64,000 bases of DNA, taken from positions 2,480,001-2,544,000 of the forward strand of contig NZ_CP038800.1 in assembly GCF_024400535.1 (NCBI RefSeq), given 5' to 3'. The stretch is from Treponema denticola (GTDB taxonomy: Bacteria; Spirochaetota; Spirochaetia; Treponematales; Treponemataceae). Position 1 is the stretch's first letter. Each line of letters begins with the position of its first letter. Position numbers and translations under genes: made by a program. Below, piece by piece: positions 1 through 7,533 of this stretch. The notes under the pieces are model-generated. The model worked only from the letters and a program-made list of their open reading frames with translations. It did not search any database and had not been told where the DNA came from.

Positions 1-144
1 GCCAGAGGGCAAAAGATAGCCGAAACCGATAAATTTATGTCGGCTCCAGTCCATTCGTCCGTTTCAGGAAAGGTAAAAAAAATTGAACCTCATCTTGTAA
101 CCGGAAACACGGAAAATCTTTGTTTTTTTAATCGAAATCGATGA
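1..144 (+). pseudogene. rnfC: 5' part of rnfC, out of frame with the rest
   Basis: Frame 1 is open from the window edge to a TGA at 142-144. It reads as the biotinyl/lipoyl-like N-terminal part of RnfC: GQKIAETDKF, then SAPVHSSVSGKV, then KIEPHLVTGN. This matches what normally precedes the region starting at 164. The frame breaks at a run of seven T (123-129). With six T the reading would continue without interruption (ENLC-FLIEIDEENREEFMQPL) into the downstream frame. Either the gene is frameshifted or the read has a homopolymer error. The true start lies left of the window. Confidence 0.85.
123..129 (+). other. T7 homopolymer frameshift in rnfC
   Basis: Seven consecutive T separate the 5' rnfC frame (codons from position 1) from the 3' frame (codons in the 164 frame). 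Removing one T fuses the two frames without any stop codon. This is the expected signature of slipped-strand indel or of a sequencing error. Confidence 0.75.
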
Positions 145-163
145 AGAAAATAGGGAAGAGTTT

Positions 164-1279
164 ATGCAGCCCCTTGATCCTTTTACATGCACCAAGGAAG
201 AAGCTCTTAAAAGAGTCCGGGATGCAGGAATCACAGGTATGGGAGGAGCATCATTTCCTACTCATGTAAAATTAAGCCCTCCTCCTAATACAAAAATCGA
301 GTATGTAATTGCAAACGGCGCGGAATGCGAACCCTATCTTTGCACTGATGCCGCAACCATATTCAGCGATTCTGATACGATTGTCGACGGCCTTGCCATA
401 ACTATGCGTATCGTGGGTGCAAAACAAGGAATTATAGCCCTTGAAGACAATAAAAAAGATTTGGTTCCGGTTTTGGAAAAGGCTATTTCAAAAATTAAAG
501 CAAATCCGATTGCCGCAGGTGCTTACGATATAAGCGTTCAGCTTTGTAAAACAAAATATCCGCAAGGCGGAGAAAAAACCCTTACGGATGCAGTCGTAAA
601 CAGGGAAATCCCTTCAGGAGGGCTTCCTTTTCAGATAGGCTGTGTTATTCAAAACGTAGGAACCTTAAAAGCGATCTCCGAAGCTTTCCGTTTGGGTAAA
701 CCCCTTATCGACAGAGCCTTAACCATAGGCGGCGGGGCCTGTGAAAAGCCCTTAAACGTAATAGCCCCTATAGGAACCTGCGTCGGGGACCTTATTCCAA
801 GCGTAGTTTCCCTTAAACCGGGAGTCGTAAAAATAGTTTCAGGCGGCCCGATGATGGGCTTTGCCATGAAAAATGCAGACTTCCCTATTCAAAAAAATAC
901 CTCAGGTGTACTTTTTTTGACAAAGGAAGAAATTTCCTTAGAAGAAGAAAGCCCATGTATAGGTTGCGGTAAGTGTATTGACGTATGCAGCTGTCACCTT
1001 TCTCCCGTTTTAATCGTTAGAGCATTAAATGCCGGAAATACCGAAGAAGCTATCCGCTGCGGTCTTTTAGACTGTGTAGAATGCGGAACCTGCGCTTATA
1101 CCTGCCCTGCCCGCATTAAACTCGTTCAAAGAGTTAAGATTGGTAAGCAGATAGCAAGGGAAGAAAAGCAAAAAAGAGATGCCAAAGCTGCCGCAAAGGC
1201 CGCAGCAGCAGAAAAAAAAGCAGCTGAAGCTCAAAAACAAGAGCCTGAGGCTAAAAAAACCGAAGAAGGAGGCAAATAA
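164..1279 (+). CDS. rnfC: RnfC, electron-transport complex subunit (frameshifted upstream)
   Basis: RnfC is the peripheral NADH-side subunit of the Rnf ferredoxin:NAD+ oxidoreductase, a membrane complex that couples electron flow to ion pumping. Seen here: a Gly-rich GMGGASFPTH segment near residue 26, then two 4Fe-4S motifs, CIGCGKCIDVC and CVECGTCAYTCP, around residues 265-315, and an Ala/Lys/Glu-rich tail. The ATG at 164 is only an internal Met. Codons in the same frame continue upstream to about 122, and frame 1 (1-144) encodes the missing N-terminus, so a 1-base insertion in T7 (123-129) separates the two. The stop overlaps the rnfD start by one base, so the operon is translationally coupled. 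As drawn, the product lacks its N-terminal domain. Confidence 0.9.
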   Translation: MQPLDPFTCTKEEALKRVRDAGITGMGGASFPTHVKLSPPPNTKIEYVIANGAECEPYLCTDAATIFSDSDTIVDGLAITMRIVGAKQGIIALEDNKKDLVPVLEKAISKIKANPIAAGAYDISVQLCKTKYPQGGEKTLTDAVVNREIPSGGLPFQIGCVIQNVGTLKAISEAFRLGKPLIDRALTIGGGACEKPLNVIAPIGTCVGDLIPSVVSLKPGVVKIVSGGPMMGFAMKNADFPIQKNTSGVLFLTKEEISLEEESPCIGCGKCIDVCSCHLSPVLIVRALNAGNTEEAIRCGLLDCVECGTCAYTCPARIKLVQRVKIGKQIAREEKQKRDAKAAAKAAAAEKKAAEAQKQEPEAKKTEEGGK

Positions 1280-2295
1280 TGGCAGAATCCGATAAAAACG
1301 AAATTTTTATGTCTCCGGCTCCCCATGTTGTAACACCGGTCAAGACTCAAACCTTAATGCTGGATGTAATTATAGCCCTGCTGCCTTTAACAGCCTATGG
1401 AATCTATCTTTTTTCGATACCTGCATTAGTTCGAATCATAGTTTCGGTTCTTTGCTGTGTAGGATTTGAAAGCTTATTTAGAAAAATATGCAGGCTGGAT
1501 ATAAGGGTAAAAGACCTTTCAGCCGTTATTACAGGCCTTCTGCTTGCCCTTGTATGTCCGCCGAATCTTCCGATATGGATGCTTATTTTAGGCTGTTTTT
1601 TTGCAATAGTTGTAGGCAAGGAATTTTTCGGAGGGCTTGGAGCAAACGTATTTAACCCTGCCTTGGTAGGAAGAGCCTTTATGTTTGTAAGCTTTTCGGG
1701 AGCAATGACCAGCTGGATACAGCCCGGAAACTCAATCTTTGATGCGGTGAGCACGGCAACACCTCTAAAGCTCATAAACGCAAAAGAAGGAATCGCAATG
1801 AGTGCTTCGGAAATAGCAAAGAGTTTAAACTTGAGTTCAAGCACTGACCTTTATACTCAGCTTATTTTAGGAAACCATGCAGGCTGTATAGGCGAAACAA
1901 GCATACTCTTGATTCTTTTAGGTTTTGCGTATCTTCTATTTAAAAAAGTTATCGACTGGAGAACGCCCGTTACTATGATGATAACAGCCGTTGCAATTAC
2001 CGCAATCGGAGGTATAAATCCTATTTTAACCTTGACTTCGGGAGGTTTAGCCTTCGGAGCCGTCTTTATGGCAACCGATTATGTAACAAGCCCCGTAACT
2101 CCAAAAGGTAAACTTCTTTTCGGTGCAGGCTGCGGCCTTATAACCGGCCTTATCCGCTTATTTTCAGGTATGCCCGAAGGTGTTATGTATAGTATTCTTA
2201 TAATGAATGCCGTAGTGCCGTTTTTAAACAAAATTATACCCGTAAAATACGGCTATGTAAAACCGCCCAAAAAGAACAAGGAGGCTGCAAAATGA
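1279..2295 (+). CDS. rnfD: RnfD, membrane subunit with covalent FMN site
   Basis: RnfD is an integral membrane subunit of the Rnf complex that carries FMN covalently bound through a phosphoester to threonine. The 338-residue product has many hydrophobic segments (for example around residues 20-45, 85-110, 205-260 and 280-330) and the typical VGRAFMF segment. It also has VSTATPLKL near residue 160, which corresponds to the family's flavinylation motif (S/T-x-A-T-P). The start overlaps the rnfC stop, and the stop overlaps the rnfG start by four bases. Length and order (C-D-G-E-A) fit the family. Confidence 0.95.
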   Translation: MAESDKNEIFMSPAPHVVTPVKTQTLMLDVIIALLPLTAYGIYLFSIPALVRIIVSVLCCVGFESLFRKICRLDIRVKDLSAVITGLLLALVCPPNLPIWMLILGCFFAIVVGKEFFGGLGANVFNPALVGRAFMFVSFSGAMTSWIQPGNSIFDAVSTATPLKLINAKEGIAMSASEIAKSLNLSSSTDLYTQLILGNHAGCIGETSILLILLGFAYLLFKKVIDWRTPVTMMITAVAITAIGGINPILTLTSGGLAFGAVFMATDYVTSPVTPKGKLLFGAGCGLITGLIRLFSGMPEGVMYSILIMNAVVPFLNKIIPVKYGYVKPPKKNKEAAK

Positions 2296-2861
2296 AACAG
2301 ATGATAAAGTTGGCCCTTACCCTTTCAGCCTATGCGGTCATAGCGTGTTTAGCCCTTGCGGCAGTTTACAGCTTTACAGCCCCGCGAATTGCTGAAGTAA
2401 AGGCGGAAAAAACAAACAGGGCATTAAAGGCCGTTTTTCCTGAAGCTGAAGACTTTAAAGAAATAAGTGCGGAAATTCCCGAAGGCTTAAATAAAACCAA
2501 GTTTTTAAATGCTTATACGGCAGTAAACGGCGGAAAAACCGTAGGTCTTACCATAACCGCTAAGGGGCCCACCTATGCAAGTGCAACCATATTGATAGCC
2601 ATAGACCTAAACAAAACAATTCGCAAGATAGAATTCTTAGAGCTTACCGATACACCCAGCTTAGGAAGCAAGGCTGCAGAAGAACCCTTTGCAGGACAGT
2701 TTAACGGAAAGGCACTTGATTCAGCCTTTGAGGTAAAGGCCGATATAAATGCAATAGGAGGAGCTACAATAACATCGAAAGGTGTTGCTGCAATTTTAAA
2801 AGATGCCTCCGTTACGGCAATAGAATATATGGCCAAAAATAACTTGGAGGAGGGAAAATAA
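2292..2861 (+). CDS. rnfG: RnfG, FMN-binding subunit
   Basis: RnfG is the extracytoplasmic FMN-binding subunit of Rnf, anchored by one N-terminal helix (about residues 8-28). FMN is normally attached to the Thr of a [S/T]GAT motif. Here the site reads AIGGATITSKG, with Thr159 as the presumed acceptor. The usual Ser/Thr three residues upstream is Gly, a mild deviation. Attachment needs an ApbE-type flavin transferase, which is not seen in this window. The start overlaps the rnfD stop (ATGA), and rnfE starts directly after the stop. Confidence 0.93.
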   Translation: MKQMIKLALTLSAYAVIACLALAAVYSFTAPRIAEVKAEKTNRALKAVFPEAEDFKEISAEIPEGLNKTKFLNAYTAVNGGKTVGLTITAKGPTYASATILIAIDLNKTIRKIEFLELTDTPSLGSKAAEEPFAGQFNGKALDSAFEVKADINAIGGATITSKGVAAILKDASVTAIEYMAKNNLEEGK

Positions 2862-3521
2862 ATGAAAAACTTAAATATTTTCACAAACGGAATTATCCGA
2901 AGCAATCCCCTTTTGGTTTTAATGATAGGCCTCTGTTCTTCTCTGGCTGTTACAACAAATGTCCTAAACGGCCTTGGAATGGGTCTTGCTATGACCTTTG
3001 TTATCGTTATGAGCGAGTTAATCATAAGTATTTTTAGAAAATTAATTCCTCAGGACATAAGAATTCCGGTTTTTATCATAGTAATAGCCTCTTTTACGAC
3101 TATTGTAGACCTATTGATGCAGGCCTATACCCCTGCCCTATCGGATGCAATGGGGCTTTTTATTAAGCTGATCGTTGTAAACTGTATTATTATGGGAAGA
3201 GTCGAATCCTTTGCTTCAAAAGAAAGCCCCGGAAAATCCGTTTTAGACGCTCTGGGAATGGGAGTCGGTTATACGATAGTTCTTGTGCTTATTTCGGCTA
3301 TAAGAGAAATATTAGGTTCGGGAGCCTTGGCAGGAAACGTCTTTATACCCGAAGCCTATCATATACGCTTTTTTGCAAATGCACCCGGCGGCTTTTTTGT
3401 ATTCGGTATTATGATTTCGATAAACCTCTTTGCAAAAAAGCTTTTAGAAAGACCTAAGAAAAAAATTCAAAGTTCGCCTGCTCCGCAAACTGAGCCGGAA
3501 GCTAAAAAAGAGGAGGAGTAA
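2862..3521 (+). CDS. rnfE: RnfE, membrane subunit
   Basis: RnfE is one of the two homologous six-helix membrane subunits (with RnfA) that form the electron path through the membrane; members share a Cys-ligated iron centre. The 219-residue product starts NIFTNGIIRSNPLLVLMIGLCSSLAVT, typical for the family, and includes IVVNCIIMGRVESFASK with a conserved Cys. It ends in a charged Pro/Glu/Lys tail. It begins immediately after the rnfG stop and is two bases from rnfA. Confidence 0.94.
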   Translation: MKNLNIFTNGIIRSNPLLVLMIGLCSSLAVTTNVLNGLGMGLAMTFVIVMSELIISIFRKLIPQDIRIPVFIIVIASFTTIVDLLMQAYTPALSDAMGLFIKLIVVNCIIMGRVESFASKESPGKSVLDALGMGVGYTIVLVLISAIREILGSGALAGNVFIPEAYHIRFFANAPGGFFVFGIMISINLFAKKLLERPKKKIQSSPAPQTEPEAKKEEE

Positions 3522-3523
3522 AA

Positions 3524-4096
3524 ATGCCCGAAACACTTAGTATTTTTCTTTCTGCAATCCTTGTAAAGAATGTAATTTTAATGCGCTTTTTAGCCCTTTG
3601 CCCCTTTATAGGAATGTCCTCCGACGTAAAAAAATCGGTAGGCATGGGCTGGGCCGTACTCTTCGTTACTCTTTTGGCCACAGCCGTAACCTATCCCATA
3701 TACAATTACGTATTGATAGGAAACCTCGAATTCCTTCAGACCCTTATCTTTATCTTGGTAATTGCAAGCTTGGTTCAGCTGGTAGAATTCTATCTAAAAA
3801 AAGCGGCTCCGGCCCTTTACAGCTCGATGGGGGTTTATTTAGCCCTGATTACTACAAACTGTGCAATCCTTGCCGTTACAATCGATGCCATTGATGAAGG
3901 CTATACCTTTGTACAAGCCCTTGTTCATGCGGCAGGTTCTGCCTTAGGCTTTATGATTTCGCTCCTGCTTTTAGCAGGCTTAAGGCAAAGAATAGATAAT
4001 GCCCCCGTTCCGAAATTCTTAAAAGGAACGCCCATTCTTTTTATAGCGGCAGCCCTTCTTTCCATGGCCTTTGGAGGCTTTGCAGGACTGATTTAA
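3524..4096 (+). CDS. rnfA: RnfA, membrane subunit
   Basis: RnfA is the partner of RnfE: 190 residues, six predicted helices, with family signatures AILVKNVILMRFLALCPFIGMS at the N-terminus and LITTNCAILAV near residue 110. Cysteines in these two segments ligate the shared iron centre in characterised Rnf/Nqr complexes. It is preceded by GGAGG a few bases upstream. In many bacteria rnfB follows here; in this window the next gene is an unrelated aminopeptidase. Confidence 0.95.
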   Translation: MPETLSIFLSAILVKNVILMRFLALCPFIGMSSDVKKSVGMGWAVLFVTLLATAVTYPIYNYVLIGNLEFLQTLIFILVIASLVQLVEFYLKKAAPALYSSMGVYLALITTNCAILAVTIDAIDEGYTFVQALVHAAGSALGFMISLLLLAGLRQRIDNAPVPKFLKGTPILFIAAALLSMAFGGFAGLI

Positions 4097-4108
4097 AAGA
4101 TCAAAGTT

Positions 4109-4147
4109 CAAATGTCGAGGAACAAATTACAATTTCCTCGGCATTTG
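4109..4147 (+). terminator. Hairpin after the rnf operon
   Basis: CAAATGTCGAGGAA pairs with TTCCTCGGCATTTG (14 bp with one G-T pair) around an 11-nt loop, starting 12 bases after the rnfA stop. No T tract follows, so it may act as an mRNA 3'-end stabiliser rather than an intrinsic terminator. Confidence 0.55.
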
Positions 4148-4155
4148 ATACTTGA

Positions 4156-4236
4156 TTCCCCCATCTTGTAGTGTATTTTTTAGAGGACGGAAAACCTATT
4201 ACATTAATCACAAATCCGTATATTCCTAAGAATTAG
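4156..4236 (+). pseudogene. Short open coding remnant, unrecognised
   Basis: Between TGA (4153-4155) and TAG (4234-4236) a 26-codon frame reads FPHLVVYFLEDGKPITLITN followed by PYIPKN. The residue usage looks protein-like, but there is no start codon or ribosome binding site. It may be the tail of a lost gene. I do not recognise the family. Confidence 0.25.
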
Positions 4237-4316
4237 GCTAAAATTTAAGTACGATATTGCCTTGAATTCCATATTCTGATATAATCCTCAATATCTTAGA
4301 ATAAGGAGCTTAGAAT

Positions 4317-5609
4317 ATGAAAAAAGCGGAAGCGTTGATGAAGTTCATCGACAAGAGCCCATCGGTTTACCATGCAATAAAAAATGCAGGCGAATTTTTA
4401 GAAGCAAAGGGCTTTGTTCATTTAAACAGAGAAGACACATTTGAGTTAAAGCCTCAAGGAAGATATTTTGTAACAAATAATGGAAGTGCCTTAATAGCAT
4501 GGCAAATGCCCAAGTCCGGCAATGCCGAAAACGGCTTTAGGATTGTAGGGAGCCACAGCGATTCTCCTACTTTCCGCATAAAGCCAAATCCCGAAATTAA
4601 GGTAAACAATCACTATCTAAAACTAAACACCGAAGGTTACGGAGGGGTAATCCTTTCAACATGGTTTGACAGGCCCCTTTCGGCTGCAGGAAGGGTTATC
4701 ATAAAAACCGATGACCTTTTAAAACCCGAAGTAAAACTTATCAACTTTGATAAAAACCTTTTGACAATTCCGAGCCTTGCCATTCACATGAATAGGGAAA
4801 TAAATGATGGCTATAAATTCAACAAACAAAAAGACACCCTCCCCCTAATCGCTTTAATAAACGAAAAACTTGAAGAAAAGGGCTTTTTGATGAACCTTAT
4901 CGCCGAAGAAGCCGGAGTAACGGTTGACAAGATTTTGGACTTTGACCTCTACCTCTATGACAGACAGCCCGGCTGCTTTATCGGAGCAAACGATGAGTTT
5001 TTCTCCGTAGGAAGAATAGACAACCTTGGAATGGCCTGTGCCTCCATCGATGCTCTAGGCGATGCCCTTCCTTCAAATTTTGTGCAGGTTGCCGCTATCT
5101 TTGACAACGAAGAAGTCGGCTCAAGGACAGCCCAAGGAGCGGGCAGCCCCTTCCTCCACGATACCTTGCAAAGAATAATCGTAAGCACCTCAAAGGGAAA
5201 TGCTTTTGAAGAATTGCAAAAAGCCTTGGCAAAATCCTTTTTAATCTCTGCGGATCAGGCACATGCCCTTCATCCCAACTATACGGAAAAAAACGATATT
5301 ACAAACTTCCCGCTTATGAACAAGGGACCCGCAATTAAGGTCGCCGCTTCTATGAGCTATACTACCGACGGTATATCGGCTGCAATCTTTAGGGATATCT
5401 GTGCAAGGGCGAAGGTTCCCTGTCAAAACTTCGTAAACCGCTCCGATATGGCCGGCGGCTCGACGATAGGCCCGATTTCCGTTTCTAACCTTAACATAAA
5501 GAGTGTCGATATCGGAAACCCCATCTTGGGTATGCATTCGGTGCGGGAATTGGGAGGCACCGAAGATCAGGAATATATTACCAAGGCCTTTGCAGAATTT
5601 TATAAATAA
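4317..5609 (+). CDS. apeB: M18-family aminopeptidase
   Basis: Cytoplasmic metallo-aminopeptidase of family M18 (aspartyl aminopeptidase-like) that removes N-terminal residues from peptides. Seen: GSHSDSP at residues 78-84 with metal ligand His80 and Asp82, the FDNEEVGSRTAQGAGS segment with the catalytic Glu pair, and late MSYTTDGISAAIFRDIC and MAGGSTIGP motifs. The 430-residue length is normal for the family. AAGGAG lies about 9 bases upstream of the ATG. It may be transcribed with mnmG, which starts 15 bases after its stop. The gene name is assigned by family only. Confidence 0.9.
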   Translation: MKKAEALMKFIDKSPSVYHAIKNAGEFLEAKGFVHLNREDTFELKPQGRYFVTNNGSALIAWQMPKSGNAENGFRIVGSHSDSPTFRIKPNPEIKVNNHYLKLNTEGYGGVILSTWFDRPLSAAGRVIIKTDDLLKPEVKLINFDKNLLTIPSLAIHMNREINDGYKFNKQKDTLPLIALINEKLEEKGFLMNLIAEEAGVTVDKILDFDLYLYDRQPGCFIGANDEFFSVGRIDNLGMACASIDALGDALPSNFVQVAAIFDNEEVGSRTAQGAGSPFLHDTLQRIIVSTSKGNAFEELQKALAKSFLISADQAHALHPNYTEKNDITNFPLMNKGPAIKVAASMSYTTDGISAAIFRDICARAKVPCQNFVNRSDMAGGSTIGPISVSNLNIKSVDIGNPILGMHSVRELGGTEDQEYITKAFAEFYK

Positions 5610-5624
5610 GAGTTTTACAAGAAA

Positions 5625-7511
5625 ATGTATAGATTTTCCGATTATGATGTAATAGTCGTAGGAGCAGGACATGCAGGCATTGAAGCCGCCCTAGCTTCCG
5701 CCAGAATGGGGGAAGCTGTCCTGCTGATTACCCAGACTCTCGACAGTGCAGGCCGCCTTTCATGCAACCCTTCGATAGGCGGCATCTCCAAGGGAAACAT
5801 AGTCCGCGAGATAGATGCCCTTGGCGGCGAAATGGGGAAACTCGCAGATGCCTCGATGATTCAGTACAGGCTCTTAAACAAAAGCCGGGGGCCGGCAGTT
5901 CAAGCACCGAGGGTTCAAGCCGACAAATTCCTTTATTCTCAACTGGCAAAGCACGCAATAGAGCTTGAAAAGAACCTCCATGTTTTTCAGGACACCGTTA
6001 TCGATATAGTTTCTTCAAACACAAATGAATCGGGTTATGTAGAAAAGGGATGCGTTCAGTATGTAAAGACGGAAAGAGGTAGGGAATTTTCGGCTAAGGC
6101 GGTAGTCCTTGCAACCGGCACCTTTATGGAAGGCAAGATTTACATAGGCGAATACGAATCTCCCGACGGAAGGCTCGGCGAAAGAGCTGCCATAGGCCTC
6201 GGCCCCGCCCTTGCAAAGAAGGGTTTTACCGTGGGCAGGCTTAAAACGGGAACGCCCATGCGTATCCTCCGCCGCTCCTTTGATTCTTCCCTTACCGAAG
6301 AGCAGGAAGCCGATGAGATTATGCGGCCATTTTCTTTTTCAAATGCGGAAATACATAGGCCCTATGCAAAATGCTATATAACTCATACCAATCGGGAAAC
6401 CCATGATATAATAAGAGAAAACCTTCACAGGGCAGCCCTTTTTTCGGGCAAAATCACAGGGACGGGAGCCCGCTACTGCCCCTCCATCGAAGATAAAATT
6501 AAAAAATTCCCCGAGCGGGACCGCCACCATGTCTACATAGAACCGGAAGGCTTAAACACGGAAGAGCTTTATATAAACGGGCTTTCTTCCTCACTTCCCG
6601 AAGATGTGCAGGACAGAATGATAAGAACTATTCCCTGCTTTAAGGATGTAATAATTACCCGTCCCGCCTATGCCGTAGACTATGCCTATGTTTCGCCGAT
6701 CCAGCTTTCATCGGATCTTCAGACACGGCGGATTGAAGGCCTTTTTTTGGCAGGACAGATAAACGGAACCTCAGGCTATGAAGAAGCCGGAGGTCAGGGC
6801 ATAATCGCCGGTATAAACGCAGCCCTTTTTTCACGCTCTCTAAAATTTAAAGATGAAAAATATATTCCCTTTGTGTTAAAGAGGGATGAGGCCTACATAG
6901 GCGTTATGATAGACGACCTTGTAACTCAGGGAGTGGATGAGCCTTACCGAATGTTTACAGCCCGTGCAGAGTATAGACTGAACCTCAGGCATGACACGGC
7001 CGATGAAAGGCTTACGGAAAGGGCTTATCAGATAGGCCTTCAAACCAAGGAGGCTTCAAACCGCCTAAAGGAAAAACTTTTAACCAGAGAAAGAATAATA
7101 TCGCTATGGAAGGATATAAAGATTACGAGGGAACTCATTGCAAAAAATCCCGAACTTAAAAACCATATCGGGAAGAGTCTTGCCGATGCCCTCCATGACC
7201 CTCAAGTTTCCCTTGAATGTATATGTGCAATAGATGAAAATTCCAAGGATTACAGCGCAGAACTTTTAGAATCGGCAGAGCTTGAAATAAGGTATGAACA
7301 CTACATAGCCGTTCAAAACAGGAAGATAGCCAAGGTCAAGCGTATGGAAAACACTAAAATTCCGGCTGACTTTGACTATGATGCAGTTTCCGGCCTTTCT
7401 ACCGAGTCACGAGCCCGCCTAAAAGAAGTACGCCCCGAAACCATAGGGCAAGCAAGCAGGATTAGGGGGATTAGGCCTTCGGATATAATGCTATTGTCTA
7501 TACTCTTGTAG
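5625..7511 (+). CDS. mnmG: MnmG (GidA), tRNA uridine-34 modification enzyme
   Basis: FAD enzyme that, with the GTPase MnmE, installs the carboxymethylaminomethyl group on U34 of certain tRNAs. The N-terminal dinucleotide fold reads DVIVVGAGHAGIEAALA, followed by SCNPSIGGISKGNIVREIDALGG; later come RLKTGTPMR, GARYCPSIEDKI with the conserved Cys, and GLFLAGQINGTSGYEEA. The C-terminal helical part ends RPSDIMLLSILL. The 628 residues fit the family. It lies 15 bases after the aminopeptidase gene and faces the next genes tail to tail. Confidence 0.97.
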   Translation: MYRFSDYDVIVVGAGHAGIEAALASARMGEAVLLITQTLDSAGRLSCNPSIGGISKGNIVREIDALGGEMGKLADASMIQYRLLNKSRGPAVQAPRVQADKFLYSQLAKHAIELEKNLHVFQDTVIDIVSSNTNESGYVEKGCVQYVKTERGREFSAKAVVLATGTFMEGKIYIGEYESPDGRLGERAAIGLGPALAKKGFTVGRLKTGTPMRILRRSFDSSLTEEQEADEIMRPFSFSNAEIHRPYAKCYITHTNRETHDIIRENLHRAALFSGKITGTGARYCPSIEDKIKKFPERDRHHVYIEPEGLNTEELYINGLSSSLPEDVQDRMIRTIPCFKDVIITRPAYAVDYAYVSPIQLSSDLQTRRIEGLFLAGQINGTSGYEEAGGQGIIAGINAALFSRSLKFKDEKYIPFVLKRDEAYIGVMIDDLVTQGVDEPYRMFTARAEYRLNLRHDTADERLTERAYQIGLQTKEASNRLKEKLLTRERIISLWKDIKITRELIAKNPELKNHIGKSLADALHDPQVSLECICAIDENSKDYSAELLESAELEIRYEHYIAVQNRKIAKVKRMENTKIPADFDYDAVSGLSTESRARLKEVRPETIGQASRIRGIRPSDIMLLSILL

Positions 7512-7533
7512 TAAAGAGCCTTATTTTAGCTTT

